Positions 11,601-22,047 of a stretch of DNA of 64,000 nucleotides are shown one piece after another. Both the position numbers and the translations under genes were made by a program. This DNA comes from Jacaranda mimosifolia. Lineage: Eukaryota > Streptophyta > Magnoliopsida > Lamiales > Bignoniaceae. The notes under the pieces were generated by a model that did not search any database, was not told the origin of the DNA, and was given only the letters and a program-made list of their open reading frames with translations. Location: assembly GCA_018894105.1 (NCBI GenBank), contig CM032123.1, forward strand, positions 22,483,744 to 22,547,743. The letters run 5' to 3'. The first letter of the stretch is position 1; each line of letters begins with the position of its first letter.

Positions 11601-12030
11601 GGTATGTCAGGCATATGAAAGTATAACTAAAGGAAAGAAATCGGTAGATGAGGATAGTGTGAAAGATTTGAAGAACGAGAATAAGCTCCTAAAGGAGAAA
11701 AAGGAAAACCTTATAAGATGATGCCAAAGTCTTGAGAAGAAGCTGCATGATATGCATGAGGCTTTAAAGGATAAAATGGTGGAGTCAAGTTATTTAAAAA
11801 TCAATACTTGGGGCAAGGAGTTATATGCTAGACAGATTAATGTAGAGTGTAAAGAAATAAGAGACTGAATGTTGAAAGAAGCAAGGTAGGTGTATTGGTT
11901 GCAGTAACGACCAACGCTTCTTGAAGGATTGCCCCAAAAGAAAAGGCCCAACCCCTATAGGGAAAGGGAAGCAGGTAGCAGGAGCTAGCGGAATACCCGA
12001 AAGTATTCCTGAAAAGAAGTGAGGCCATTA
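11601..12030 (+). pseudogene. Broken gag of element H
   Basis: One frame (about 11655-11720) reads as a lysine/glutamate-rich helix-like segment (DLKNENKLLKEKKENL), consistent with a coiled coil. After a stop and a frame change comes a zinc-knuckle remnant at about 11893-11936, RCIGCSNDQRFLKDC, which is CX2CX4HX4C with the histidine replaced by arginine. A retrotransposon Gag zinc knuckle binds the genomic RNA inside the particle. This copy is interrupted by stops (for example at 11720 and 11867) and cannot make Gag. A coiled coil before the knuckle is not something I can tie to a specific gypsy clade. Confidence 0.55.
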
Positions 12031-12570
12031 CCCCCTACCCCACGTAGAAGAATTATTTGACCTTCTACGGGAACAAGAATCTTCCCAAACCTAAAGCTGA
12101 AGTGAGAGTACTACCAGCTGAAGGCCTGAAAAGACCACGTAAAGCACTTACACATGATTTTCGGAGCCTAAGAGAAAGCATCGATTGAATGAAAAATTTG
12201 AAAATACAAATACTGATAGAGAATGTGACTTTTCTCGGGCTTATTAGATCCCAAGATGGGGTAGAGATTGATTCCTCTAAGATAGAGGCAGTAGTCAACT
12301 GGAAGAGACCGAAAAATGTGATAGAAGTTCGTAGTTTTCTGTGTCTTGTTGGCTATTGATGAAGATTGTGTAGAACTTTTCTACTTAGCTGACACGTTGA
12401 CTAAATTAATTCAGAAAAGTCAACTATTTGACTAGAATGAGGGTCTGAACATGAGACAACGTGATAGATGGAAATTTAGAAGACTGTGATTCTTCCATCA
12501 CCTATCACCCGAAAAGACGAATGTAGTGACCAATGCCTTGAGCCGAAGAGCTAGAATGGCTCGCTTACAG
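12031..12570 (+). pseudogene. Reverse transcriptase/RNase H scrap of element H
   Basis: At about 12225-12350 the plus strand encodes VTFLGLIRSQDGVEIDSSKI, followed by a VVNWKRPKNVIEVRSFL-type stretch. This is the well-known junction between gypsy reverse transcriptase and its RNase H. At about 12510-12560 it encodes a degenerate SPEKTNVVTNALSRR, the end of the Ty3/gypsy RNase H. The catalytic YIDD-type core is absent, and stops and frameshifts occur throughout. Order and motifs identify a chromovirus-type Ty3/gypsy element with most of pol deleted. Open frames on the opposite strand here (11837-12832) are shadows. Confidence 0.75.
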
Positions 12571-12649
12571 GAAATAAAATCATCAGAAAGCTTGAGAATG
12601 GGTACTATGTTGAAATTAATACAGCAAGTGGGATTGCAGATATAAGTGC

Positions 12650-12800
12650 AGTCCGAATTACAGAAGAAATGGAAGAGAGATTGTTAGATAAGGCACACAA
12701 GTCAAGATACACGCTGTATCTGAGCGGCACGAAAATGTATTGGGACTTGAAGAAGTAATTTTGGCAGAATGTGATGAAGAGAGGATATAGATCGACTGAC
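12650..12800 (+). pseudogene. Integrase N-terminal scrap of element H
   Basis: The plus strand encodes RLLDKAHKSRYTLYLSGTKM and then a YWDLKK block followed by a stop. This matches the HHCC zinc-binding segment at the start of gypsy integrase (typically LL..AH.S.Y..HPGSTKMY.DLK..FWW). The second histidine is replaced (HPG to YLSG) and the integrase core is missing; the sequence jumps almost directly to the polypurine tract. Confidence 0.7.
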
Positions 12801-12866
12801 TGAATATACTTATTTTCTGCTAGTTGGAACATTACTTGGATGAGAATCTAGGGACCATATTCTTTT

Positions 12867-12879
12867 AAGGGGGGAGAAG
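12867..12879 (+). other. Polypurine tract of element H
   Basis: AAGGGGGGAGAAG lies immediately before the 3' LTR start TGTAACACCC at 12880. This is the plus-strand primer site of an LTR retrotransposon. Confidence 0.85.
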
Positions 12880-13180
12880 TGTAACACCCTTGAAATTCGA
12901 CATTACGAAAAATAAGAATTGAGAAAATCAAGATTTTGATTGGTTGTACTTTAGGGCTCGAAAATAAAAAGAAAATGACTTAATTGTAAGAATTTTGGAA
13001 GCTTTTGGGGTTAATTCATAATTATTGAAAACTTGATTGAACAAAACTTGGAAACTTTAGAGTTTGCATGGCTAATACTTTGGGTCAAAGGGGGACTAAG
13101 TTATATTTATTAGTTTTTGGGCTTAATTAAAGGCTGGTCAAAAGTTGTGGGCTAGTTTGTAATTAAAAAAAGGACTTATT

Positions 13181-13188
13181 ATAAATAT
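13181..13188 (+). promoter_or_regulatory. TATA box in H 3' LTR
   Basis: TATAAATA lies about 300 bases into the LTR, followed by a pyrimidine-rich stretch (TTTTTTCCTCCCC). This position fits an LTR promoter. The equivalent region of the 5' LTR is deleted. Confidence 0.55.
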
Positions 13189-14444
13189 TTTTTCCTCCCC
13201 ATTTTTCTTCACCTTTATCCGCGGCACCTCTCTTCTCCCCTTTCTCGGGCGATTCACCGGAGGCACTCTGAAAAATTGAAAATCACTCTGACCATCTTCT
13301 TTCCCTTGACCTCAGCATCACATCCATACCTTGTGGATTTATTTCCATACGCCTTGTATTATGCCAAGAATGAAGGATTAATATATGATTGATATATATA
13401 TTCCTATGCATGGATCATAGTATAGCTTAGTGGGCTCGGATCTATATTATTATATGATAAGTTTGAATTGATCGAGTTAATTAAGTGATTAAACTTTGAT
13501 TTTATGAATTGGGAACTTAAGGATAACTGGGTTATTTAAGGAGATATGAGACTAAGATTCAGAACATGCATGTGCCATTATAAGTTTAGTGAACTTGGAT
13601 TGTATTATTTTATGAAAATTTTGGTATTAAATGGGTTAATCGGAAGAGAAAACCATAATTTCATGAAATTGAGACCTAAGTGGCAATAGTTGGATAAATT
13701 ATGATGATTGGATTATTATTGTTGATTTGGCATAATGTTACGAGGATAATTATGTAATTAAGGACTGTATTACATTTTTTTGCTAGAATCGATATGAACC
13801 CCGTAACTATTCTGGGGATAGAGGTTTGATTAGCACCTTTTGTAACAATCACACCATAATTACGGTATTATCCCAAAAATTAGTGATTTTAGGCTATTAA
13901 TGGCAAGATTGTAATTAGTGTAGATTATTAAGGATTTTGATTTGTGGATTTATTCCTTTGGTTAGGTGACGAGGAAGTAGGTCTCGTGGACTAGTAGATT
14001 GTTGATTATGGTTGCAGTTTTCTGAGATTATGGAATTAAGGTTATGCCATTCTGGCCTTGATTATACCTATATGTTCTTGTGGAATAACCCATGTGAGGG
14101 TTTATCATGATCGTGTACTGTACCTGCTCTTGTTTATTAGAATTGTTATTGCTTGAGATCTTGCTTATTATACGTTAATTGACTTGTATACCCCAGTGAG
14201 GGTTATTTCTTGACCATATTCTGGCATGACTTGTTCTTGTCCGTTCTAGAGCCTGGGACATCTTGTCTGTTATTTGTCTGATTTGTTATCTGACTGTCTG
14301 TTATCTATTTGTTCTATTAGCATACATGTTCCTGATCAATATTTGTTATTATCTTGTTATCCATTATCGTTATGTTATTTGGATATATGCTGGGAAATCT
14401 ATATCGATTGTTTGATATTTATAATATGTATGGAGACATATTAG

Positions 14445-14740
14445 TGGTACGTTAGGGGCTTTTCCTTGAGTATCAGCGATACCGCTAGCGGAGTTTCCCA
14501 GGGTATCAGTAATTACGTTTGGGCCGAGTGCGAATCCCAGCAGCATGCTTGGATATGCTTATACTTAGCAGTACGTTAGGGCGTTTCCCTAAGTATCGGC
14601 GATACTGGTAGAGGCATTTCCTTAGGTATCAACAGTGAGTTAGGGGCTTTTCCCTGAGTATCTGCACCTGATAATGAGTCAGGGACTTTTCCCTAAGCAT
14701 TTGCATTCAACGATGAGTCAGACGCGTTTCCTTGGGCATC
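14445..14740 (+). repeat. Imperfect tandem array in H 3' LTR
   Basis: Variants of GGGGCTTTTCCTTGAGTATC and GGGCGTTTCCCTAAGTATC recur about seven times at roughly 30-40 base spacing, with one longer interruption at about 14515-14570. It is the counterpart of the array at 9765-10010, with different unit-by-unit substitutions. Confidence 0.7.
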
Positions 14741-15593
14741 AGCAACCTATTGTTTACCAAGTTGTCACGCTTTCGTAAAAGTACTTATTTGACTGGTATA
14801 AGGAGAATCCGCTATGCATGTTTCGTTCTAACCAGTTAGACTGTATATGATATTCGGGCTTGTTTTGTTTTGATTGTCCTTGATTGTTTGTTTCCTGTTT
14901 GTGGAGCAATAAAGACGGTGTAGGTTCTTGGTTTAGGTCAGGTTGTTATCCGTGCCGAATGAGTTGTCTGCATTTCCTCCTAAACTGTGATCAGTTGAGA
15001 CGCTCTATACCTCCCGAGCAGAATCGGTTGACATGATACTGGGCCTTTGAGCTGATAGTAACAACCCCGAGCTAGCACCTACTTGAAGCCTTGAATCTGT
15101 TAATACTTGTTTATCGAACTTGTAATTGCCTGTTTCTTGATACGTTTCTTTATTGAATGTTAATTTACGATCTGTTGGGTTGTTTCTTCTGCAACAGATC
15201 CCTATTGTTCTCAAGTTTATCCCTCATTAAGTCTTTGGACTTACCCTTCTATTTTATCTTTGATTTTCTCAGACATGGTTAAGTTATGAACTTGGACTCT
15301 AGGTTTGGATCGACAACATATTTTGTAATGGAAATGATGTTTGTAAATGCTTATGAGTACCCCTGGACACTTTGTATACCATAGGAGTATTATGATATGT
15401 CAAGTTTGAACTTAAGACTTGTAGTATGTCTGAAACAATGAATGATGGGAATTGTTGCTTAAGTTGAAATCCGCTGTTATTTCTGGTAAGTTTGATAAGT
15501 TCGTTATGGGCCTATTGATCATATTGGGGGTTCAATTTAAGATTAAACTAAGTGGCGTCTCAGCTAAGGGCTATCCCAAATGGAGGCGTTACA

Positions 15594-16639
15594 CTTACAT
15601 TAGTAATCATCTTAATTAATGATAATTATCTCCTAATTAACAATTCAAGTTCACATATTGCTTATGGACAATTTCTATGTTCAATTGTACACCATGCAAT
15701 TGCATATTTCGGTCCAATAATGGATATTTCGTATCACAAATAACTTAATAACTTGACCAAATTAAATTCAAGAATTAGTTTAATTGATCAATCGGAGTTT
15801 TCCCCAATTGACCTAATTTGAGGCCAAATCATCGCATGCTAGTAGCCCATATGCACTCAGATCGCTACCTTGATGAAGCTGTTGGTCAGTCGCTAGAGCG
15901 TCGCTGCGTGTGCTTCGTCAAAATTGGGACCTGGACCTACCAATAGATGTGTCTCGTCATGGGCAACAAAACCCCTAACTAAATTTTTGGTTCTGCCATT
16001 GGATTGCCGTCAAATTGGCTGAAAAAAATAAAGATGGGTCACCATTACTATAATGCTCGATTCTCCTCCACTGGTGGTCCATTTTTGCAATTGAAGGTAT
16101 CAATACGTTTCTCTAAGCCCATCACAATGCACCCTTTGGCCATGAGTTTTAGTCATCGGAACAGTCGCGCCAATCAACTTAGTCGTGAGACTCGATTGGT
16201 CGCGAAATTCCCAATGATCCTGGCCTATTTGGAGTATGGTGGGTATGGGTAAGTTCATGGCAACGAGAGGAAGCCAATGGTTGGTTCAGTTTTGGGCTGT
16301 CACCGTCGCCGAAGTGAAATTGCTAGTGGAGGATGACTGGGGTTGCATGGAAAAAATTAGCTAAAGGGAGGGGGGTTGCTATTTATAAGTAGCTTTCCCA
16401 AATTCGCAATTAAGCCCCAAAAGTTTTTATCAGTTATCAATTCAGCCCTTAATTTGTTTAGTGCCTTAGATTGACCTAGTTGACTATTTTTAATTATAGA
16501 TTGACCCCCTAAAATTTCAGTTTCCTTGCAATTAAGTCTTTTCCTATTTATATTTTGAACGTCAAATTATTTTTTTGTCAAATTAATATTGTGATTTTTA
16601 AATCTTACCTTCTAAAATGCTAAATTTAGGGGTGTTATA
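15594..16639 (-). mobile_element. 5' LTR of J, outer part
   Basis: The text CTTACATTAGTAATC...TTAATTAATG matches the K LTR from about 32888 and runs to the same outer end (plus-strand GGGGTGTTATA; on the minus strand an LTR start of the TGTAACACCC type). With 8000-9754 it makes an LTR of about 2.8 kb, close to the 2826 bases of K. A minus-strand TATA-like TTATAAATAG lies at 16379-16388. The plus-strand frame at 16004-16252 has no recognisable product. Confidence 0.7.
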
Positions 16640-17174
16640 GAGCCCCAATGGATTTGACGGGGTCAAGAATAATCAAGCTATCGGAATTCATCCATATCAA
16701 TTTTTAATCTATTATTTTTTGTAAACTATTGTTATCTATCTAGGTTTCATCTATCCATTATTGTTATTATTATTATTTTCTGGCATTTTCCTATCATATC
16801 TACCACTGATTGCATTGTCTTATTTATAAAAATTGCAAAGTTTTTATATTTTTGTTTTTTTACATGCTTAAATATAAGTTTTCACAATAATTTTATATAA
16901 ATAAAATAAATATTAAAATAAAAAAATATCTATATCAAAATAAATTTTATTAAATTAAATTAAATTAAGAATAAAGTTTTTTTAAAATTTTAATTATGGA
17001 TATATTCCCCTTATTTTTGACTTATTTCTTATTATTATCTTTCAGGCCTTGAAAAACACATTTTCTAATTCAAGAAATAGTTGAGATTCTGATATCTTGA
17101 TGGATAAATAATAAAGAACTTGAATAGACAACAAAGAATTAAATAGATTGTGAAGTTTTGTTTTCCAATAGGAT
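16640..17174. other. AT-rich spacer
   Basis: No gene, terminal repeat or domain was recognised. It separates the outer end of the J LTR from the truncated left LTR of copia element F. It does not resemble the missing outer half of the K LTR, which argues that a deletion happened here. Confidence 0.5.
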
Positions 17175-17833
17175 TTGAAGAAGGTGTGATGCCACCTTGG
17201 CATCACATCATCCTCCCTTTATATGTAGATATAGAGGTAAGAGTGGGCAGCCACATGAAAATCCATGTGAAGAATTAGATTCTCACATTTTCCTTCCTTC
17301 ATGTGTTGTCTTATAAGTTGAAGCTCAACTTTTCTCTTCTTCCCCAACCCCCAAATTGGACATCTAGCTCTCATCTCTACTCTCTATTTCCAGGTAATAT
17401 TGAGGAGAAATTGGAAAAGCATTGGTGTGTGGATCAATTTGATAGAGGCAAGACAATAGGATTACTAGCATTTGGAGATCCACCAGTCAGGGCAGTAAGT
17501 TTACGAATTTATTCTAGGAGATCCATAAGGAGTTTTGATCAAAAAATTTCATAGTAGCTTCATCAAAGAGTTGAGAATCAACTGGAATGTTTCCATATTT
17601 TTCATAGGAATGTGGATCTGGAAAAGGTTGTTCCAAATCTGCTACGCCGCTATTTGACAGTTTTTGGATTGAAGAAGAGTTCTTCATCCTTCTTTTGAAT
17701 TTTCTAGTCAAGGTAATTCTCCATCCAAATCTGAATCCTAAGCATGTTTCGATCCTTGTTTTCTTGTGAAGCAATAGTTAATTTGAGCTTTTGAAGTTTT
17801 TATTATTGGATCCTAGTGCCTTACTTGCCTTCT
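17175..17833 (+). mobile_element. Truncated 5' LTR of copia element F
   Basis: From the GTGATGCCACCTTGGCATCAC text onward it aligns with the end of the 3' LTR (about 25230-25881), up to ACTTGCCTTC just before the primer site. About 1.6 kb of LTR is missing on the left. A TATA-like TTTATATGTAG remains at about 17218. The frame at 17303-17554 lies wholly within the LTR and recurs in part at 25286-25492, so it is not a host gene. Confidence 0.85.
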
Positions 17834-17835
17834 AG

Positions 17836-17847
17836 TGGTATCGAAGC
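17836..17847 (+). other. Primer binding site of element F
   Basis: TGGTATCGAAGC follows the LTR end by two bases. It is the methionine-initiator tRNA site with two substitutions relative to TGGTATCAGAGC. Confidence 0.85.
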
Positions 17848-19765
17848 ATAATTCATGCTTTGATTTGGATTTCTGATTGATTGATTTATGTGATGGATTG
17901 ATCAAAATTGTCAAATTCTTTATTCATATGATGGATTGGAGTGTTTGGATGATGTTGTGTGTGGGTCCTTGATTGATGAATTGAAAGCATGCTAATATTG
18001 TTTTAAGTGTTGATTCATATGATTAGTATGTTTTAATTTATAGCTTCTAATGTTGAATGTTGATTTAGCATTAGTTTATGTTATATGTTGACATAGCATG
18101 TTGTTGATAGCCTAAATGAGTTTTGGTCATTTTTGGATCCAATATGATTGGAGTTTTGTTGGAGATTTTTGAAGAATGTGATTCTTACTTTAACTTGTTT
18201 TTAGAAACATGATTGAGCACTTGAAATTTTATTTTTAAAAGGTGTTTTGAATCTGGAATTTCATAAATAATATGCATTTTTATGTTTAGAATGAGTTCTA
18301 AAATTTTTGGTGCACAAAAGTTAAGCTAAAATAGACATAACTAGGTGCCGAAGTGAAAACATGGCAGGCTGCCCTGCCTAGCCAGGAAGTGGCCGAGTAG
18401 TGGGCGCGCCTACTGTGCGGCAGTGAGCCCAGCCTAGGCGAGCAGTGGCACAATTTTTCCTTGGCTTGAGTTTGGTTATTTTTGGCTCCTTTAGGCGACC
18501 AATAGTGTTTTGAACCACACATAATAGATGCACAAGTGTTGTGCAAGTTTTCAAAATTATGTTTGACATTTTTTATTGCTTTTAAAATTTTTGTTAAAGT
18601 TAATCTCCAATTTTTCCGTAAATGTTATGCTAGCTCTTGCTTGGCCAATTATTTGTTTATGAGAAAAGCATTTAATTGTTGGAATTGAATGTCAATTCTA
18701 GATTTATTTATTGTTCATTTAATTATTGAATGGATGCTGAATGAATAGGGATGATCATGAGCCTTTAATATTGATTTTATTTGTTCAAGTTATTGAAAAG
18801 GGTTGTATTAAATTGGGGCTTCTATGCCTCTTAATTCTATCTTGTAAATGTTATGAGAGTAGAATCACGAAGAGTGAAGATTTCTTTCTCATGTAAATGT
18901 TTCATGGAATAAAGAAGACCATTAGAGGCGTAGAGACTTTTGAAAATCCATGAATATATGGGATACACTCATGTAATAGCTAGATTTAATCAACCCACTT
19001 AAAATCAAGTAAGTGGTGCACCTATGGCTCTAAGTGCACCACTTGGTTAGGCTTATGGTCATCCCACCCTAGGAGCATGCTAAGCGCATTTACTTATTTA
19101 TTTTTTTTCATATCCGATTGATGTATGAGATACATGGTTAGCATATAGAAAACCTAAATAAGAAGATAAAATGATGACAAGTGTTTTTTTCAATATTAAG
19201 TCAAAATGGATATAAATTAAAAGGAGTTTTAATTAATCCATGAAGACGCTACCAATTTTGTGTGATGGCACTCATTTATGGGGGTCACACTTTGGAGGAA
19301 AGCTGTGAGCATACACTTAGCATGAGATGGACCTTTGATTTAAGAATGCTCACACATTGGCACTCGGTTACGTGGGGTGATGTGGTGCCCATCTTGAATC
19401 AAAGCTTGATTGGTATGTTGTACTTAACGCTTAGTAATATAGATGGCGCATGGTTACATAGGTCTATATGAAAGGTGAAGCAAAATACATCAAGAGTTGC
19501 ATGAGATGCAATTAGCAAAAGTTGCTTACCCTTCTATTGCTTGTGGATGGCACTAGGTTATGGGCATCTACTTGCGAGTCTTTGGGATCTTGATTCTCAT
19601 TAGGAAATAAAATTTCTCGAATTCTTCTACGGGTGAAGGATTTGATAAAATAGTGGGAGAAAAATATGTTTGAAAGACCATAAACATGTTTTCAATATCA
19701 AAATTCAACCATATGCTTATACTCTTTTTTTCGCCTCCTGTAGATTTTGAAATCTTCAAAAGAAA
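17848..19765 (+). mobile_element. Long untranslated leader of element F
   Basis: About 1.9 kb lies between the primer site and the gag start without a convincing open frame. It aligns with 55522-57482 of element G over most of its length. A GC-rich island at about 18355-18450 differs strongly from the equivalent island of G while its flanks stay similar. A conserved stem-loop lies at 19011-19044. Short frames at 18298-18569 (minus) and 19262-19471 look incidental. Confidence 0.75.
19011..19044 (+). promoter_or_regulatory. Conserved leader stem-loop of element F
   Basis: The arms AAGTGGTGCAC (19011-19021) and GTGCACCACTT (19034-19044) are perfect inverted repeats around the 12-base loop CTATGGCTCTAA. 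The identical stem and loop occur at 56670-56703 in element G. The position in the RNA leader upstream of gag suggests a packaging, dimerisation or translation-control signal. The function is inferred. Confidence 0.6.
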
Positions 19766-20630
19766 ATGGCTAAAAATCCACTCGCAAATATTTTGGAAAC
19801 CAATAAACTCACCAGGCCTAATTTTCAAGATTGGTTAAGGAACCTTAAAATCATTCTTGACTCCAAAAAAAGGACTTACATACTTGATCAAAGTTTGTCG
19901 GACACCTTGGGTGATGATGCCATCGATGAGGCCCGTGAATTGTTTACTAAATTTATAGATGATGATCTACAAGTAAGATGCCTCATGATGGCTTCCATGA
20001 CTAATGAGTTCCAAAAGACTCACGAGCATATGAAATATGCATGTGAGATCTACAAATACCTACAAGAGTTGTATAGTGTACAAACAAGACATGAAAGGTT
20101 TGCTTTGTCCAGAGGACTCTTTAGATCAAGGATGGTAGAAGGTTCAAATGTCCATGATCACAGCCTTAAGATGATTGGACTCATTGAAAAGCTTGCACAA
20201 CTAGACGTGATCGTGGATAATGTCTTTACATAGATTTTATCCTACAATCATTGCCCCCTTTGTTAGGCCAATTCGTTATGAACTTTAATATGTCCAAGCA
20301 AGAGGTAACGATTAACGAATTGGTGAACATGATGGTGACTGCTGAAGCAACTATGAAAAAGGAAAAGCCTCTTATGCTTGCTTCCGCCTCTAAGTCAAAG
20401 GGCCCTAGGGGTCCTAGAAAATGAGGTTAGAGGAAGAAGAGTTCTTCCTCGAAAGGGAAACAACCCTTGAAAGGTTTAGAGGGAGTTATGAAGAAGAAAC
20501 GTGACAAAACCGATGCAACTTGTTTTAATGTGGCGAAAAGGGACATTGGAAAAGAAACTGCAAGGAATACCTTGGCACCCTTGGGAAGGGTAACTTCATT
20601 GAAGTGCACTTAACAACTAATTCTCCCTTA
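19766..20630 (+). pseudogene. Broken copia gag of element F
   Basis: The start at 19766 is supported by the same start in G (57483) and by the typical opening NPLANILETNKL followed by NFQDWLRNLKIIL, the N-terminal copia Gag signature. The frame is open for 155 residues, then hits a stop at 20231. Homology continues in other frames through a lysine-rich segment to a CCHC zinc knuckle at about 20518-20560, where a single-base loss shifts the frame between the first and second cysteines (later part CGEKGHWKRNC). Gag would form the particle and bind RNA; this copy cannot produce the full protein. Confidence 0.85.
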
Positions 20631-20632
20631 TA

Positions 20633-20840
20633 GGTATTTGATACCGCATGTGATTCTCAACTTTGTAATTTGTTACAGGGGAAGGAAAGAAAAAAGAGTC
20701 TACATGAAGGGGATATGATCCTTCGCCTCGAAAATGGAGCAAGAGTTGCCGCCACGGTCCAAGGTATAGTAAAGTTAGACTTGGGGAATGCTTGTATTAT
20801 GTTAGATCCTTGTTATTATGTACCCTAACTTGTTAAGAAT
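20633..20840 (+). pseudogene. Protease region of element F
   Basis: VFDTACDSQLCN is encoded from about 20635 and matches the copia aspartic protease active site (D-T/S-G/A in W.(L/F)D.G...H). The usual glycine-serine-histidine is partly altered. The remainder reads EGDMILRLENGARV and continues toward DPCYYVP before a stop at about 20826. The protease normally cleaves the Gag-Pol polyprotein. It is linked to the integrase region by decayed spacer that also carries the TLNNRL motif of the pre-integrase segment. Confidence 0.75.
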
Positions 20841-21034
20841 ATTTTTTCAATTCCCATTCTTGATAATGAAGGATATGATTTTTCTATATCAAATGGGGTA
20901 TTGAAAGCATTAAAGAATGGTTCTTTAATTGCACAAGGCACATTAAATAACAGATTATACACACTAGATTCCCAGCCTTCACTAATGCACATCAATCAAG
21001 TAAAAGAAACTTAAATAACCAAGAAGATGCCATT

Positions 21035-21995
21035 ATTTAGCATGCAAGACTTGGGCATATTTCTAAAAATAGGATGAACAAGTTAGAAGCTCTCAAAGCA
21101 TTAACTGTTAGTGGTATTGAGGGCCTTCCTACTTGTAAATCTTGTTTAAAGAGAAAAATGACCAAGACTCTCTTTTGTAGGGCAAACGGAGTGCACCACA
21201 AGTCCTTTGAATTTGATCCATACAGATGTTTGTGGCCCACTAAGAGTTAGTGCGAGAGGAGGCTATTCCTACTTCATTACCTTTACTGATGATTATAGTC
21301 GGTTTGGACATGTGTTTCTTATTAAGTAAAAGTCCGAAGCCTTTAAAAAGTTCAAAGAGCCTAGGAATGAAGTGGAAAAGCAAATAGCACTTAGTAATAG
21401 AGCTCTTCAATTGGATCGAGGGGAAGAATACTTAAGTACTGAATTCTTGGATTATCTAAAAGAGAATGGGATTATTTCACAATGGACTTCACACGGCACA
21501 CCCTAACATAGTGGAGTAGCTGAAAGGAGAAATTGTACCTTGTTGGACATTGTATGCTCTATGATGAGCTTTTTCGATGTGCCCATATCCTTTTGGGGAT
21601 ACGCCATACAGAAGACGGCGATGCTACTAAATATAGTGCCATCAAAATTGGTGCCAAAAACATCACATGAGATGTGGAATGGCAAAGCACCCTCTTACCA
21701 ATACCTTAAGGTTTGGGGGTCTCCCGTCTCTGTGACATGGACAGTGGGAGACATATTGGATAGTAGATTCACCTATGCAAGTTTATGGGATACCCAAGAG
21801 ATTCTTTAGGTTATTACTTTTATGATCCCTTGGAACAAAAGGTGTTTGTCTCAAGGAATGCCCACTTTTTGGAAAAAGAATTTCTGTTAGACAGAAATGG
21901 TGTTGTTGTTGAACTTGATGAAGTTCAAGATGGTCAACAAATCCCACAAGCGGTAAAAACAAGTGAGCATAAGAGCCTTAGAGACAACCTATAAG
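21035..21995 (+). pseudogene. Integrase region of element F
   Basis: The HHCC zinc finger begins ARLGHISKNRMNKLEALKAL and ends at CKSCLKRK (about 21045-21160). The core carries the first catalytic aspartate in IHTDVCGPL (about 21215), the second in LQLDRGEEYLSTEF (about 21410) and the glutamate in GVAERRN (about 21515), so all three acidic residues survive. Frameshifts near 21180 and stops (for example at about 21327 and 21505) break it up. The C-terminal part continues to FWGY...VPSKLVPKT and a GYYFYDPLEQKVFVSRNAHF segment. Integrase joins the cDNA copy to the host chromosome. Confidence 0.85.
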
Positions 21996-22047
21996 AAGGT
22001 CGGACCGAATCAAGAAGCAATCCAAAAGGTTCGAATTCCTTCACGAG

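Larger units (their letters stand above)
12880..15593 (+). mobile_element. 3' LTR of gypsy-like element H
   Basis: It starts TGTAACACCCTTG and ends GGAGGCGTTACA, a typical TGTAACA...TGTTACA-type gypsy LTR of 2714 bases. A TATA box lies at 13181-13188, and a tandem array of GGGCGTTTCCCTGAGTATC-like units at about 14445-14740. The last 1.1 kb pairs with 9755-10881, with scattered substitutions and small indels, so the insertion is not recent. Confidence 0.85.

Noticed and set aside
12065..12832. Minus-strand frames of 75-77 codons
   Set aside because: They are antisense to gypsy reverse transcriptase, RNase H and integrase scraps of element H.
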